A DNA stretch of 33,754 nt from Treponema sp. (lineage in GTDB: Bacteria; Spirochaetota; Spirochaetia; Treponematales; Treponemataceae): positions 1-33,754 of the forward strand of contig JAFZOJ010000075.1 in assembly GCA_017550685.1 (NCBI GenBank), written 5' to 3'. The first letter of the stretch is position 1; the number at the start of each line of letters is the position of its first letter. The position numbers were made by a program, and so were the translations under genes. Shown here piece after piece: positions 15,666 through 23,233 of the stretch. The notes beneath the pieces are model-generated. The model made no database searches. It was not told where the DNA came from and saw nothing but the letters and a program-made list of their open reading frames with translations.

Positions 15666-17756
15666 ATGGCTGATCAGGAAGTTTCAAATCTTAAAAAAAC
15701 AAGTATCGGACGAAACCTTGGTATAGCACTTTTGGTTGCAGTTCTTTTCTTGTTTTCCATCCTTCTTCTTATTACTTCAAGGGTAATTAAATCACAGACA
15801 ACAGAGTCCTATTACGAAATGGCTCACGAAATTGTAAACGGTCGTTCCGATGAAATTAATAAGTGGATCGAAGTTTATAAAAATGACCTTAAGGTTTATT
15901 CCGAGGCCGATATAGTAAAAACCGGAGATCCGCAGCAGGTAATTGACTGGCTGCAGCATCACCAGCAGTTCCGTAACCGTGATTACGACTACATGTTCTT
16001 CTGTGATGCAGAAGGTACTTCGTTCCGTGATACAGGTCTTGTCGGTGGACGCGGCGCTCTTGTAGAACGCGACTACTATCAGGCAATGATGGTTCAGAAC
16101 AAGGATATCTTTGTTGGAAACGTTGTTCTTTCTAAAACTTCGGGTCAGTATGTAATGCCTATTGCCCGTGCCGCAAAAGATGCAAACGGAAAGACCTTTG
16201 GTTTCTTTGTCGGTATGCTTGGTATTAATCAGATTAAGGCAGAGGTTGAACAGTTCCAGATTGGTGAAACAGGTTACTTCCTTCTTACAGATAAAAACGG
16301 CCAGATTGTAGCACACCGTAATCCTGATTATGTGCTCAAGCCTATTGATGCAATTCCTGAGCTTGCAGAACTTGTTTACGGTAAGAAAAAGCAGTCTTAT
16401 GTAGAAATGGAGCTGGACGGCAAGGAATGTGTTTCCTTTGTTTCTCCGGTAGCAGATACAGGTTATTCAATTGCCTATGTTGTTTCGCTTGGCGAAGTTC
16501 ACACTGCAACAACACGTACACAAAAGGTAATCATTATTGTCGGAATTGCAGTTGCCCTTATTCTTTCTATTTTCTTCATTCTTTCTATCAACAGGGTGCT
16601 CGGCCGTCTTAAGAAAATCAATGTGCTTATCCGTGACCTTTCTTCGGGTGATGCAGACCTTACAGTGCGCCTTGATGTACGCAGTGCAGATGAAATTGGT
16701 GAGCTTGTAATTGGTGTTAATATGTTCCTTGAAAAGTTCCACCAGATTATGACCAACATCAAGCAGTCAGAGGTTGAACTGAACGATGCCGGTGGAGTTC
16801 TTGCAAACGAAATTGAAAATACTACCTCTACCATTTCGCAGATGGCAGGCAATATCAACCTTGTAAACAATCAGGTAGAAAATCAGGCAACTGTTGTAGG
16901 CAACTCTACAAATGCCATTTCTGCAATTTCACAGAATATTGAATATCTTGATTCCATGATTCAGGGTCAGGCTTCTTCTGTAGTAGAAGCTTCTGCCGCC
17001 GTAGAAGAAATGATCGGTAACATCAACTCGGTAGATAAATCGGTTATCAAGATGGTAGAAGAATTTACCGTGCTTGAGCTTGATACAAAGAATGGAATTG
17101 ATAAGAACAGCTCTGTAAACGAACTTATCCAGAAGATTTCTGAACAGTCTGTTTCCATGATGGATGCCAACACTACAATTCAGAGTATTGCCGAACAGAC
17201 CAACCTTCTTGCCATGAACGCTGCAATCGAAGCTGCACATGCCGGAGAAGCAGGAAAGGGATTCTCTGTAGTTGCTGACGAAATCCGTAAGCTTGCCGAA
17301 ACCTCTGCAGAACAGTCAAACAAGATTGGCGAAGAGCTTTCTAAGATTCAGAAGGGTATTGAGCAGGTGGTTGAAGCTTCTTCAGAATCAGAAAAATCAT
17401 TCCAGTCGGTTTCTGAACGCATCAATCTTACAAGCGAACTCATTACACAGATCCGTGGTGCCATGGAAGAACAGCAGTCCGGTTCACAGCAGATTCTTGA
17501 AGCACTGCAGGCAATGAACGACAGTACAAGTAAGGTACGCGATGCCGGTAACGAAATGACAAGCGGTGGAGAAAGCATTAAGGGCGACGTTTCTGAGCTG
17601 CGCGAAAGCATGAGTAACATCAGTACTGCAGTTTCTGATATCAACGAAGGAACCCGCTACGTTAATGAAAGTACAGTAAACCTTAGAGGTATTTCAAGTA
17701 AGCTGCGCGAAGCAATCAAGAAGATTAGTGACGACGTAGACCTGTTTAAGGTTTAA
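15666..17756 (+). CDS. Methyl-accepting chemotaxis protein with dCache-type sensor
   Basis: A 696-residue transmembrane chemoreceptor. Membrane helix 1 is at about 18-38. The extracytoplasmic region to about 280 has the features of a double Cache domain ('[19 protein letters not shown]', '[10 protein letters not shown]', '[19 protein letters not shown]', '[18 protein letters not shown]'), the family that binds amino acids, organic acids or similar small ligands. Helix 2 is near 285-305, followed by a HAMP domain, then the long signalling coiled coil with the conserved hairpin tip '[19 protein letters not shown]'. It should signal to CheA/CheW and the periplasmic flagella. The gene stands alone and overlaps the convergent SGNH gene by four bases. 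Confidence 0.95.
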   Translation: MADQEVSNLKKTSIGRNLGIALLVAVLFLFSILLLITSRVIKSQTTESYYEMAHEIVNGRSDEINKWIEVYKNDLKVYSEADIVKTGDPQQVIDWLQHHQQFRNRDYDYMFFCDAEGTSFRDTGLVGGRGALVERDYYQAMMVQNKDIFVGNVVLSKTSGQYVMPIARAAKDANGKTFGFFVGMLGINQIKAEVEQFQIGETGYFLLTDKNGQIVAHRNPDYVLKPIDAIPELAELVYGKKKQSYVEMELDGKECVSFVSPVADTGYSIAYVVSLGEVHTATTRTQKVIIIVGIAVALILSIFFILSINRVLGRLKKINVLIRDLSSGDADLTVRLDVRSADEIGELVIGVNMFLEKFHQIMTNIKQSEVELNDAGGVLANEIENTTSTISQMAGNINLVNNQVENQATVVGNSTNAISAISQNIEYLDSMIQGQASSVVEASAAVEEMIGNINSVDKSVIKMVEEFTVLELDTKNGIDKNSSVNELIQKISEQSVSMMDANTTIQSIAEQTNLLAMNAAIEAAHAGEAGKGFSVVADEIRKLAETSAEQSNKIGEELSKIQKGIEQVVEASSESEKSFQSVSERINLTSELITQIRGAMEEQQSGSQQILEALQAMNDSTSKVRDAGNEMTSGGESIKGDVSELRESMSNISTAVSDINEGTRYVNESTVNLRGISSKLREAIKKISDDVDLFKV

Positions 17757-19099
17757 TATGAATAACCAAAGCCAAGAATTGTAAAGGCTTTGTCATTCCC
17801 GTCCTGTGCCATTTTAATTTCGATGGTGTGCAGGGCGGGATTTTTTTCGTCCAGAAGCATTACGACCATACAGTTGTTCCAGCCGCCTTCTTCGTGGCCT
17901 GCGTAGGCTTTCTGCAGTTTGCCGTCCACATAAACCTCTGCCGTTCCAAACTTGTCTGAGCTGGCATTTTTATAAACCATAACGAGCGTCTTACATTTGA
18001 GCGACATAGTGAATGGGGTCCCTGCCTCTCTTGCGGTCCCTGAGCTCTCCGCGGTCCCTGAGCCTGTCGAAGGGCCTCCCAAGCTTATACTCCAGTTCTC
18101 CCCAAAGCTCTTTCCTCCATGCATATAGGCCTGAACTTCTGCATCTTTTTTGGTAAAGCTGCCCGGGTTAATGGTAATGCCTTTTGCGGCAAAGTCGGTA
18201 TCTGCAAAAACAGTATCAAAGTTTACAAAGGCGTTTTCGTTTTTCCAGGTTTGAGGAAGTATATAAGGGGCGTCTTCTGTGGCAGAATCAATTTGTTCTA
18301 TAAGGTTCATAAGGCAAAGTGCCATGTATGTGTGTCCCGGTTTTGTCGGGTGAACGTAGTCTGAATAATAAACCTTGCCGTCTTTTTCCTGGTTTACTCC
18401 TGAGCCTGCAAGACCGTTACTCATGCTTACCTGAGGCAGCGAATAAAAATCTGCAACCGGAGAAATTTGAGCCTGCTGGTTTGTGTAGGTGGCGGCGGCA
18501 TAAACAATGATTACGGCTGTGTTGTGAGCAAGTGCGTCGCGGACAATGTATTCAATTCCGCGGGTGTTTGTGCATTCAAGCCAGTCGTTTACGGCAAACT
18601 CAACAAGAAGAAGATCCGGGTAAGTGCCGGCTGCCTGCACAACATCTTTTTTAAAGCGTATTGCGCCCAGGGCAGAAGGAGTTCCACCAAGTCCTGCCGG
18701 AATGAATTTAACTTTGTCCGGGCTTGACGCATATTTTTGTGTAAAAAGCTCCTTAAACTGATAGGCATAGCCGTCATGAAAATCCTGAGGACCTGCGCCT
18801 TCGGTAACAGAACCGCCAATTGCAGCAACAATAATTTCCTGACCTGCTTTGAGCTTTGCCAGTACCTGCTTTACCAGATGGTTATTGCCCGTTGTAACAA
18901 GGCTTTTCTTAATTATCTGCTGATATTTTGAATCTGAAATGCCAAGACCGTTATCTGAAGGTTCCTGTGGTTTTGATGGTTGTGGGATTGGCACCTGAGG
19001 GCCTGCGGCTAAAAATGGATTAGACATTTTGTTCTCCTTTGGGGTACAGCCTGTAATTAAAAAGGCGGCAAATATTAAAAGCAGGATTTTTCTGTTCAT
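17753..19099 (-). CDS. SGNH/GDSL-family hydrolase lipoprotein
   Basis: A 448-residue lipoprotein. The signal peptide ends in the lipobox LITGC, with the lipidated cysteine at 18. SGNH motifs are GGS97 (nucleophile serine), 'GLGGTPSA', 'FAVND172' and D247-Y-V-H250 of the catalytic pair. The family hydrolyses esters such as acetyl groups on polysaccharides or lipids; the C-terminal 150 residues resemble a beta-rich accessory domain as in sugar esterases. The open frame extends 30 codons upstream, but the ATG at 19099 starts the signal peptide and has a TATACT box eight bases before it. Residues 341-361 are encoded by an inserted repeat (18017-18079). Confidence 0.9.
   Translation of the reverse strand: MNRKILLLIFAAFLITGCTPKENKMSNPFLAAGPQVPIPQPSKPQEPSDNGLGISDSKYQQIIKKSLVTTGNNHLVKQVLAKLKAGQEIIVAAIGGSVTEGAGPQDFHDGYAYQFKELFTQKYASSPDKVKFIPAGLGGTPSALGAIRFKKDVVQAAGTYPDLLLVEFAVNDWLECTNTRGIEYIVRDALAHNTAVIIVYAAATYTNQQAQISPVADFYSLPQVSMSNGLAGSGVNQEKDGKVYYSDYVHPTKPGHTYMALCLMNLIEQIDSATEDAPYILPQTWKNENAFVNFDTVFADTDFAAKGITINPGSFTKKDAEVQAYMHGGKSFGENWSISLGGPSTGSGTAESSGTAREAGTPFTMSLKCKTLVMVYKNASSDKFGTAEVYVDGKLQKAYAGHEEGGWNNCMVVMLLDEKNPALHTIEIKMAQDGNDKAFTILGFGYSY
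18017..18079. repeat. GGTCCCTG palindrome-derived 18-bp repeats within the SGNH reading frame
   Basis: GGTCCCTG occurs at 18017, 18035 and 18053, exactly 18 bp apart. The third copy continues as GAGCCTGTCGAAGGGCC, the core of the element also found at 23035-23058. On the coding strand this reads as glycine, serine and threonine-rich hexapeptides (about residues 341-361) with no frame break. It looks like a dispersed palindrome that landed between the catalytic and accessory domains and then partly duplicated. Confidence 0.8.
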
Positions 19100-19107
19100 A
19101 ATGAGAA

Positions 19108-19113
19108 AGTATA
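19108..19113 (-). promoter_or_regulatory. Possible -10 box of the SGNH hydrolase gene
   Basis: TATACT on the minus strand, eight bases from the ATG at 19099. No Shine-Dalgarno lies between, so a leaderless start is plausible. The terminator of the upstream RNA ends about 15 bases earlier. Confidence 0.4.
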
Positions 19114-19127
19114 ATGATTTTTGGTGG

Positions 19128-19154
19128 AAAAAAAAAGGCCGGGGGTTTCCCGGC
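19128..19154 (-). terminator. Rho-independent terminator of the small RNA
   Basis: GCCGGG / CCCGGC stem (19138-19143 with 19149-19154) and a five-base loop, followed on the minus strand by nine U residues (19136-19128). It ends transcription arriving from the right, before the SGNH promoter. Confidence 0.9.
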
Positions 19155-19233
19155 TCGTAATGTGCTTTCAGTAAACATAGTACTGGCACTATATTTTATC
19201 CCAGTTTTTAGCAACTGGCAGCTGTATTTATGT

Positions 19234-19284
19234 CTATCGTATTAGAACCTCGACCAGGTGTGTTATTTTTGTCGGAATCTGCAT
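19234..19284 (-). CDS. Possible 16-residue small protein within the structured RNA
   Basis: The peptide is MQIPTKITHLVEVLIR. A perfect AGGAGG (19289-19294) lies four bases before the ATG, the best-matched site in a region that otherwise has no gene. The peptide is amphipathic with a basic end and ends in TAG. It could be a real small protein or a leader peptide, or the site may just be part of the RNA fold. No relative was recognised. Confidence 0.4.
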   Translation of the reverse strand: MQIPTKITHLVEVLIR

Positions 19285-19341
19285 ATTGCCTCCTCTCAAG
19301 TAATCGGTGTACGTCCTCATCTCGTTCCTGATTACAATTTT

Positions 19342-19369
19342 ATAATACCATGAAAAAACAAGTTTGCAA
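19342..19369 (-). promoter_or_regulatory. Promoter of the structured RNA
   Basis: On the minus strand: TTGCAA (19369-19364), 16-base spacer, then TATTAT (19347-19342) preceded by TGG, an extended -10. The start of transcription would be near 19335, where the first hairpin of the RNA begins. Confidence 0.6.
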
Positions 19370-19428
19370 GAAAAAAATTGCTGTATCTTTTTGGAAGAAG
19401 GTGTGGTATAATGGAAGTCTATTCGCTG

Positions 19429-20703
19429 TTAGTAAGCATTATAGTGCCAGGTGACGAGGTCGGTATTTTTAATTCTATCATCGTTAATCTGGAACGTTGA
19501 ATCAGATCTGTCGGATTCTGAACCCTCATAATAAACATCAGTCAAGTTAGTGCCATAAAATGCTATTGAACCAATATTTTTAATATTTTTTGGAATATAA
19601 ACGGTTGTAAGGTTTGAACAATTCATGAAAGTTCCACTTTTTATTGATGTTAAAGAAGAATTTTTTGGAATTTTTATTGATGTTAAAGAAGTGCATCCGT
19701 CAAATACATAACCAGAAGCAGAACTGCCCAAGATGGTTACAGAATCTGGTATTTTGAAATCTTTAAGATTTGCACATGAAGCAAAGGCGCTTTCTCCAAT
19801 GGTATCGACATTTGCTGAATCCGGGAAATGAACATATTCAAGATTGACGCATTGTTTGAATGCATTGGATTCAATCATTATGAGTGTATCTGGGAAATAT
19901 ATTTCTTTGAGCCAGTTGCATTCTTTAAATGAACCACTTCCTATTACGTTTATAGAACTTTCTTCCAGGTGAAGATTTACAGGCGGCAGACCGGTAATGC
20001 TGCTCATTGCAAAACCAGACGGAATATATTCTTTTAAATAAAGATTTAGCGTCAGACCATAGTATTGAAGTTGTTCATAATATGGTAACGAATCCAGGGT
20101 TGTGTATTTTGAATAATAATACAAATCAACTACATAAACATCATCACAATAGTTGTTGCCGTCAGGTCCATAATAATAATTATTTTCGTAATGTATGTAA
20201 TCGAGAGATGGAATACGTTCAAGATTTACATCAAAATCTCGGGTAAAGTCTTCAATTTCATCTTCGTTTATGAATGTCCAGTAAGTATCTGATGTAAATG
20301 TGGTTTTGCCGTTAGACGGGTCAAATATATGGATTTGAACCAGATAAGGAGTTTTGTTTTCATTACTAGAATTATTGTATCGCCAACGGGCATAAAGCGT
20401 GATGCTGTCGTACAGCATCATCCCGGAATTTGCAGGCGATGTCCAGGTTTTATCCAGATACCAGCCCAAAAACTCATTATTATCGGCAGAAATAGCCGGA
20501 AGGTCTTCTTCTGTAAGTATATAACCTGATTCTATTCTTTTTCTGGAAGGCGCGTCACCATAATCTGAATAATAAGAAAGATATATCGGGAGTTCATAGC
20601 CAAAATGCTTGTTGAGCAAATCGGCCAGACATGACGTTAACAGCAGAGGTAAAATAACTAGAGAAAATAATGCAATGTTAAAACGCCATGTCTTTGCTTT
20701 CAT
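19429..20703 (-). CDS. BspA-like leucine-rich-repeat surface lipoprotein
   Basis: A 424-residue secreted lipoprotein. The signal peptide ends in the lipobox LLTSC. Residues about 60-110 form a Listeria-Bacteroides type repeat ('FLGWYLDKTWTSPANS' and 'YARW'), a beta-grasp module common in surface proteins. From about residue 230 there are five to six LRR_5 repeats of roughly 23 residues ('IGSGSFKECNWLKEIYFPD', 'IGESAFASCANLKDFKIPD'), as in BspA of Tannerella and TpLRR of treponemes, which mediate adhesion. GATAAT ends six bases before the ATG, though a weak AAGG is also there. It is separated by 19 bases from the upstream rubrerythrin fusion gene. Confidence 0.92.
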   Translation of the reverse strand: MKAKTWRFNIALFSLVILPLLLTSCLADLLNKHFGYELPIYLSYYSDYGDAPSRKRIESGYILTEEDLPAISADNNEFLGWYLDKTWTSPANSGMMLYDSITLYARWRYNNSSNENKTPYLVQIHIFDPSNGKTTFTSDTYWTFINEDEIEDFTRDFDVNLERIPSLDYIHYENNYYYGPDGNNYCDDVYVVDLYYYSKYTTLDSLPYYEQLQYYGLTLNLYLKEYIPSGFAMSSITGLPPVNLHLEESSINVIGSGSFKECNWLKEIYFPDTLIMIESNAFKQCVNLEYVHFPDSANVDTIGESAFASCANLKDFKIPDSVTILGSSASGYVFDGCTSLTSIKIPKNSSLTSIKSGTFMNCSNLTTVYIPKNIKNIGSIAFYGTNLTDVYYEGSESDRSDSTFQINDDRIKNTDLVTWHYNAY

Positions 20704-20722
20704 ACCTTAATTATCGGCGTAA

Positions 20723-21946
20723 TTAGAAGTTTTCTGCGTGAATTTCAAAGTAGCTCTGTGGGTGAGCGCAAACAGGACAAACTTCTGGAGCCTTTGTTCC
20801 AACTACGATGTGACCACAGTTGCGGCATTCCCAAACCTTAACTTCGCTCTTTTCAAATACAGCGGCAGTTTCTACGTTCTTAAGGAGTGCACGGTAGCGC
20901 TCTTCGTGATGCTTTTCAATTGCACCAACAGCACGGAATTTTGCAGCCAGACCAGGGAAGCCTTCTGCTTCTGCAGTTTTTGCAAAGCCTTCGTACATGT
21001 CTGTCCATTCGTGGTTTTCACCGTCAGCAGCAGCTTTAAGGTTAGCGGCTGTATCACCAATTCCTTCCAGTTCCTTGAACCACATTTTGGCATGTTCTTT
21101 TTCGTTGTTGGCAGTTGCTTCAAAAATTGCTGCAATCTGTTCAAAGCCTTCTTTCTTAGCCTTTGATGCAAAGTATGTGTATTTATTTCTTGCCTGACTT
21201 TCTCCAGCAAAAGCTTCCATTAAGTTTTTTTCTGTCTGTGTTCCTGCGTATTTGTTCATTTTTTCCTCCTGTGAACTTTTTACGTTTGTATTATTTGATG
21301 TGGCTGGCACGGTTTGTTCCTGTGCGCCGGCCTGTTCATAAATAGGTTCAAAATCCTCTGCCGGATGTCCGCATAACGGGCATGTAAAGTCAGACGGAAG
21401 CTCCGGACTATTGTGTACATATCCACAGATCTTACAACGCCAGCCGACAATTTTACCACTGGTTGGAGCGGCAGGCTTTGGCTTGATAAAGCTCTGGTAG
21501 TAAGCATAAGTTATAGGTTCTTCCCGACTTGTAATTTTAGCGTCTGTTACTTCTGCAGTAAACAGAGTGTGTGTTCCCAGATCCTGGGCGGCAATAACTT
21601 TTGCACTCAGCAGTGCACAAATCTGACTGTCCGGATAAGGGCAGCCTGCCGCATCCTTGGAATATTCAAAGCCTGCAAATTTGTCTACGTTCTTGCCGCT
21701 CTGGTAGCCAAACCTTTTGATTGTTTCAAAGGTTGTTTTTTTATCCAGCACAGAAAGTGTAAACACTCCGGAATCTTTAATCATCTGGCAGGTAAGGTTA
21801 GTATTGATTACCGAAATTGCAATGCGCACCGGGTCATTGGCAACCTGCATACAGGTGTTTGTTACACAGGCATTTATTTTGCCGTTGCTCTGGCTGCCGA
21901 GAATAAAGACTCCGTACTGTAAAGTGAATAATGCTTTGTTATCCAT
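20723..21946 (-). CDS. Flavin reductase-rubredoxin-rubrerythrin fusion protein
   Basis: A 407-residue three-domain redox protein. Residues 1-160 are a flavin reductase/FMN-binding split barrel as in high-molecular-weight rubredoxin (Hrb). Residues about 167-200 are a rubredoxin with C-x2-C at 'CKIC' and 'CPLC'. After a linker, residues 230-407 are a complete rubrerythrin: ferritin-like diiron domain ('[12 protein letters not shown]', '[10 protein letters not shown]', 'IEKHHEERY') plus a C-terminal rubredoxin (CRNC, CPVC). The likely job is NAD(P)H- or flavin-driven reduction of hydrogen peroxide, electrons passing FMN to rubredoxin to diiron centre in one chain. It lies downstream of superoxide reductase and another rubrerythrin. 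An internal ribosome binding site and ATG at the rubrerythrin boundary are described separately. Confidence 0.93.
   Translation of the reverse strand: MDNKALFTLQYGVFILGSQSNGKINACVTNTCMQVANDPVRIAISVINTNLTCQMIKDSGVFTLSVLDKKTTFETIKRFGYQSGKNVDKFAGFEYSKDAAGCPYPDSQICALLSAKVIAAQDLGTHTLFTAEVTDAKITSREEPITYAYYQSFIKPKPAAPTSGKIVGWRCKICGYVHNSPELPSDFTCPLCGHPAEDFEPIYEQAGAQEQTVPATSNNTNVKSSQEEKMNKYAGTQTEKNLMEAFAGESQARNKYTYFASKAKKEGFEQIAAIFEATANNEKEHAKMWFKELEGIGDTAANLKAAADGENHEWTDMYEGFAKTAEAEGFPGLAAKFRAVGAIEKHHEERYRALLKNVETAAVFEKSEVKVWECRNCGHIVVGTKAPEVCPVCAHPQSYFEIHAENF
21259..21270 (-). promoter_or_regulatory. Internal ribosome binding site and start codon in the rubrerythrin fusion
   Basis: AGGAGG (21270-21265), five A residues, then ATG (21259) in the same frame as the fusion, at residue 230. 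The codons give S-Q-E-E-K-M in the linker. Translation from here would yield a 178-residue stand-alone rubrerythrin, close in size and N-terminus to the neighbour at 21992-22552. Confidence 0.75.
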
Positions 21947-21959
21947 GTTTGTTCTTGTT

Positions 21960-21987
21960 GTGGTCCCTGAGGTTCTCGAAGGGCCAC
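21960..21987. repeat. GGTCCCTGAGG...CGAAGGGCC palindrome between the two rubrerythrin genes
   Basis: Arms GTGGTCCCT and AGGGCCAC with an inner GAG/CTC stem. It ends four bases before the stop codon of the upstream rubrerythrin gene and lies about 13 bases before the fusion gene's ATG. The core matches, with one difference, the element inside larC. Confidence 0.8.
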
Positions 21988-21991
21988 TAGA

Positions 21992-22552
21992 TTACCTTCC
22001 CCAAGTCAAAATCAGATCGTAATTATCATCCCTAACTTCAAAATACTGATTGTATTCACCACAGGTTGGGCAGTATTCCGGTGCGCTTGGACCTGTTACA
22101 ATGTGACCGCACTTAAGACATTCCCAAATCTTTACAGTTGAATTAGCAAGCTGCTTTTTAGATTCTTCATCCTTGAGCAGTGAACGGAAGCGGTCTTCGT
22201 GGCGCTTTTCAATTTCTGCAACTGCACGGAATTTAGCTGCAAGGTCTGCAAAGCCTTCTTCTTCGGCTTCTTTTGCAAATTGAACGTACATGTCTGTCCA
22301 TTCATAGTTTTCGCCGTCGGCAGCTGCTGAAAGATTTTCGTTTGTAGACTTTAAGCCGTCAAGCTCTTTGAGCCACATCTTTGCATGGTTTTCTTCGTTG
22401 TTTGCAGTTTTTGTAAAGATTTCGGCAATTTTATCGTTGCCTTCGTCCTTTGCAATCTGCGAAAAGTAAGTATATTTGTTACGTGCCTGACTTTCGCCTA
22501 CAAAAGCCGCAAGCAGGTTTTTTTCTGTTTTTGTTCCGGTATATTTACTCAT
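21992..22552 (-). CDS. rbr: Rubrerythrin
   Basis: Cytoplasmic peroxidase of anaerobes that reduces hydrogen peroxide to water. The 186 residues have the four-helix ferritin-like diiron domain ('[13 protein letters not shown]', '[11 protein letters not shown]', 'IEKRHEDRF') and a C-terminal rubredoxin (CLKC, CPTC). AGGAG lies before the ATG. Ordinary rubrerythrins end close to 'YFEV...NY'; this one has an extra DLILTWGR, perhaps from a displaced stop codon near the palindrome at its 3' end. It is in an operon-like run with dfx upstream and the three-domain fusion downstream. Confidence 0.96.
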   Translation of the reverse strand: MSKYTGTKTEKNLLAAFVGESQARNKYTYFSQIAKDEGNDKIAEIFTKTANNEENHAKMWLKELDGLKSTNENLSAAADGENYEWTDMYVQFAKEAEEEGFADLAAKFRAVAEIEKRHEDRFRSLLKDEESKKQLANSTVKIWECLKCGHIVTGPSAPEYCPTCGEYNQYFEVRDDNYDLILTWGR

Positions 22553-22565
22553 TTTTGTTCTCCTT

Positions 22566-22634
22566 AGATTCCCGTGTCAAGCACGGGAATGACACAGGAC
22601 GTTTTGTCATTGTCGGGCTTGACCCGACAATCTC
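22566..22634. repeat. Inverted palindrome pair between rubrerythrin and superoxide reductase genes
   Basis: The first (22566-22593) has perfect stem ATTCCCGTG/CACGGGAAT with loop TCAAG. The second (22606-22634) is base-for-base the same as 3666-3694. Here the pair faces outward with AGAT and ATCTC at the ends, the reverse order of the pair at 3666. It lies within the dfx-rbr transcript. Confidence 0.9.
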
Positions 22635-22635
22635 A

Positions 22636-23013
22636 TTACTTAGATGCCCACAAGCTGTGCAGGTTACAATAAGCGTATGCAGCCACTACTTCATCACCAT
22701 CAACAATTGCAAACTTTGCAGCTGGTGCGTCGCCCGGCTTAAGGCATTTACGCTGGTTTCCCTGCTTTGTGCTCAGGGCAATCCATTCAATATAGTGCTC
22801 CGGTGCCATAGGGTGGTCAACAGAGCCAACTTTTACTTCTACAGTATTTCCATTTACAGTAATAACAGGAACGTGCTTTTCAACAGCAGCATCTGTAGTT
22901 CCCGGAATAATCTGTTCCATTTCTTCGCCACAACAAATTGTCGGGACGCCTGTATCTTTAACAATGGCAATAATCTTGCCACAGACTTTACATCGATAAA
23001 ATTTTAATTCCAT
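22636..23013 (-). CDS. dfx: Desulfoferrodoxin (superoxide reductase)
   Basis: Reduces superoxide to hydrogen peroxide without making oxygen, a typical defence of anaerobes. The 125 residues have both iron sites: centre I (desulforedoxin-type FeS4) from C8, C11, C27 and C28, and centre II from H47 in EKHVP, H67, H73, C116 and H119 in 'CNLHSLW'. This makes it the two-iron class I enzyme. AGGAG precedes the ATG. It is the first gene of a run with two peroxide-reducing rubrerythrins, so superoxide and the peroxide it yields are handled in sequence. Confidence 0.96.
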   Translation of the reverse strand: MELKFYRCKVCGKIIAIVKDTGVPTICCGEEMEQIIPGTTDAAVEKHVPVITVNGNTVEVKVGSVDHPMAPEHYIEWIALSTKQGNQRKCLKPGDAPAAKFAIVDGDEVVAAYAYCNLHSLWASK

Positions 23014-23024
23014 AAGAATCTCCT

Positions 23025-23071
23025 GTCATTGTCGCGGTCCCTGAGCCTGTCGAAGGGAGACCCGACAATCT
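23025..23071. repeat. Nested (mosaic) palindrome in the leader of the superoxide reductase gene
   Basis: The outer arms GTCATTGTCG (23025-23034) and GACCCGACAATCT (23059-23071) match the element at 3666-3694. Its five central bases (GGCTT) are replaced by a 24-base segment (23035-23058) that is the GGTCCCTGAG...CGAAGGG palindrome of the other family. The inserted unit looks like a hairpin within a hairpin, and its end lies next to the dfx ribosome binding site. Confidence 0.88.
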
Positions 23072-23087
23072 ATATAATAGTTCTACC

Positions 23088-23093
23088 ATTATA
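23088..23093 (-). promoter_or_regulatory. -10 box of the superoxide reductase operon
   Basis: TATAAT on the minus strand in GGTGTATAATG, the same string as at the lar operon promoter. The leader of about 70 bases would carry the nested palindrome. Confidence 0.5.
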
Positions 23094-23197
23094 CACCATA
23101 AAATAGTTATTGTGTACAAAAAATGATGTGTACGATTTTATTGTAAATTTGAAATAGTTGATATATATAAAAGTTTACTAAGCTATGTAATTAAAAC

Positions 23198-23226
23198 TTG
23201 ACATACAGAAGATTGAGCATTATATT
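23198..23226 (+). promoter_or_regulatory. Consensus promoter of the toxin-antitoxin module
   Basis: TTGACA (23198-23203), a 17-base spacer, and TATATT (23221-23226), the best -35/-10 pair in the window. The ATG follows seven bases later with no ribosome binding site, so the message should be leaderless. Two TGTGTAC direct repeats (23111 and 23127) lie about 70-90 bases upstream and may be operators. Confidence 0.8.
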
Positions 23227-23233
23227 AAGTTTT

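Larger units (their letters stand above)
19128..19335 (-). ncRNA. Candidate structured small RNA with a 16-codon ORF
   Basis: About 205 nt bounded by an apparent promoter (19342-19369) and the terminator at 19128-19154. Complementary segments in order on the minus strand: GTAATC/GATTAC (19330-19335 with 19300-19305), a 4-bp hairpin at 19247-19259, CCAGTT/AACTGG (19201-19206 with 19213-19218), and a 9-bp stem with a three-base bulge (GTGC + CAGTA against TACTG + GCAC, 19162-19189). The predicted transcription start falls at or next to the first stem. It does not show the conserved boxes of tmRNA, SRP RNA, 6S, RNase P, T-box or the common riboswitches that I can recall. It could be a dual-function RNA, a leader of the SGNH gene or an independent regulator. 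Confidence 0.6.

Noticed and set aside
15792..16316. 174-codon minus-strand open frame
   Set aside because: It is antisense to the sensor domain of the chemoreceptor.
19020..19214. 64-codon minus-strand frame across the terminator
   Set aside because: It would read through the terminator and start of the SGNH gene in another frame with no ribosome binding site.
19404..19412. Plus-strand TGG-TATAAT that could drive an antisense transcript into the LRR lipoprotein gene
   Set aside because: The extended -10 is good but has no -35 and no gene downstream on that strand; chance occurrence in A+T-rich DNA is likely.
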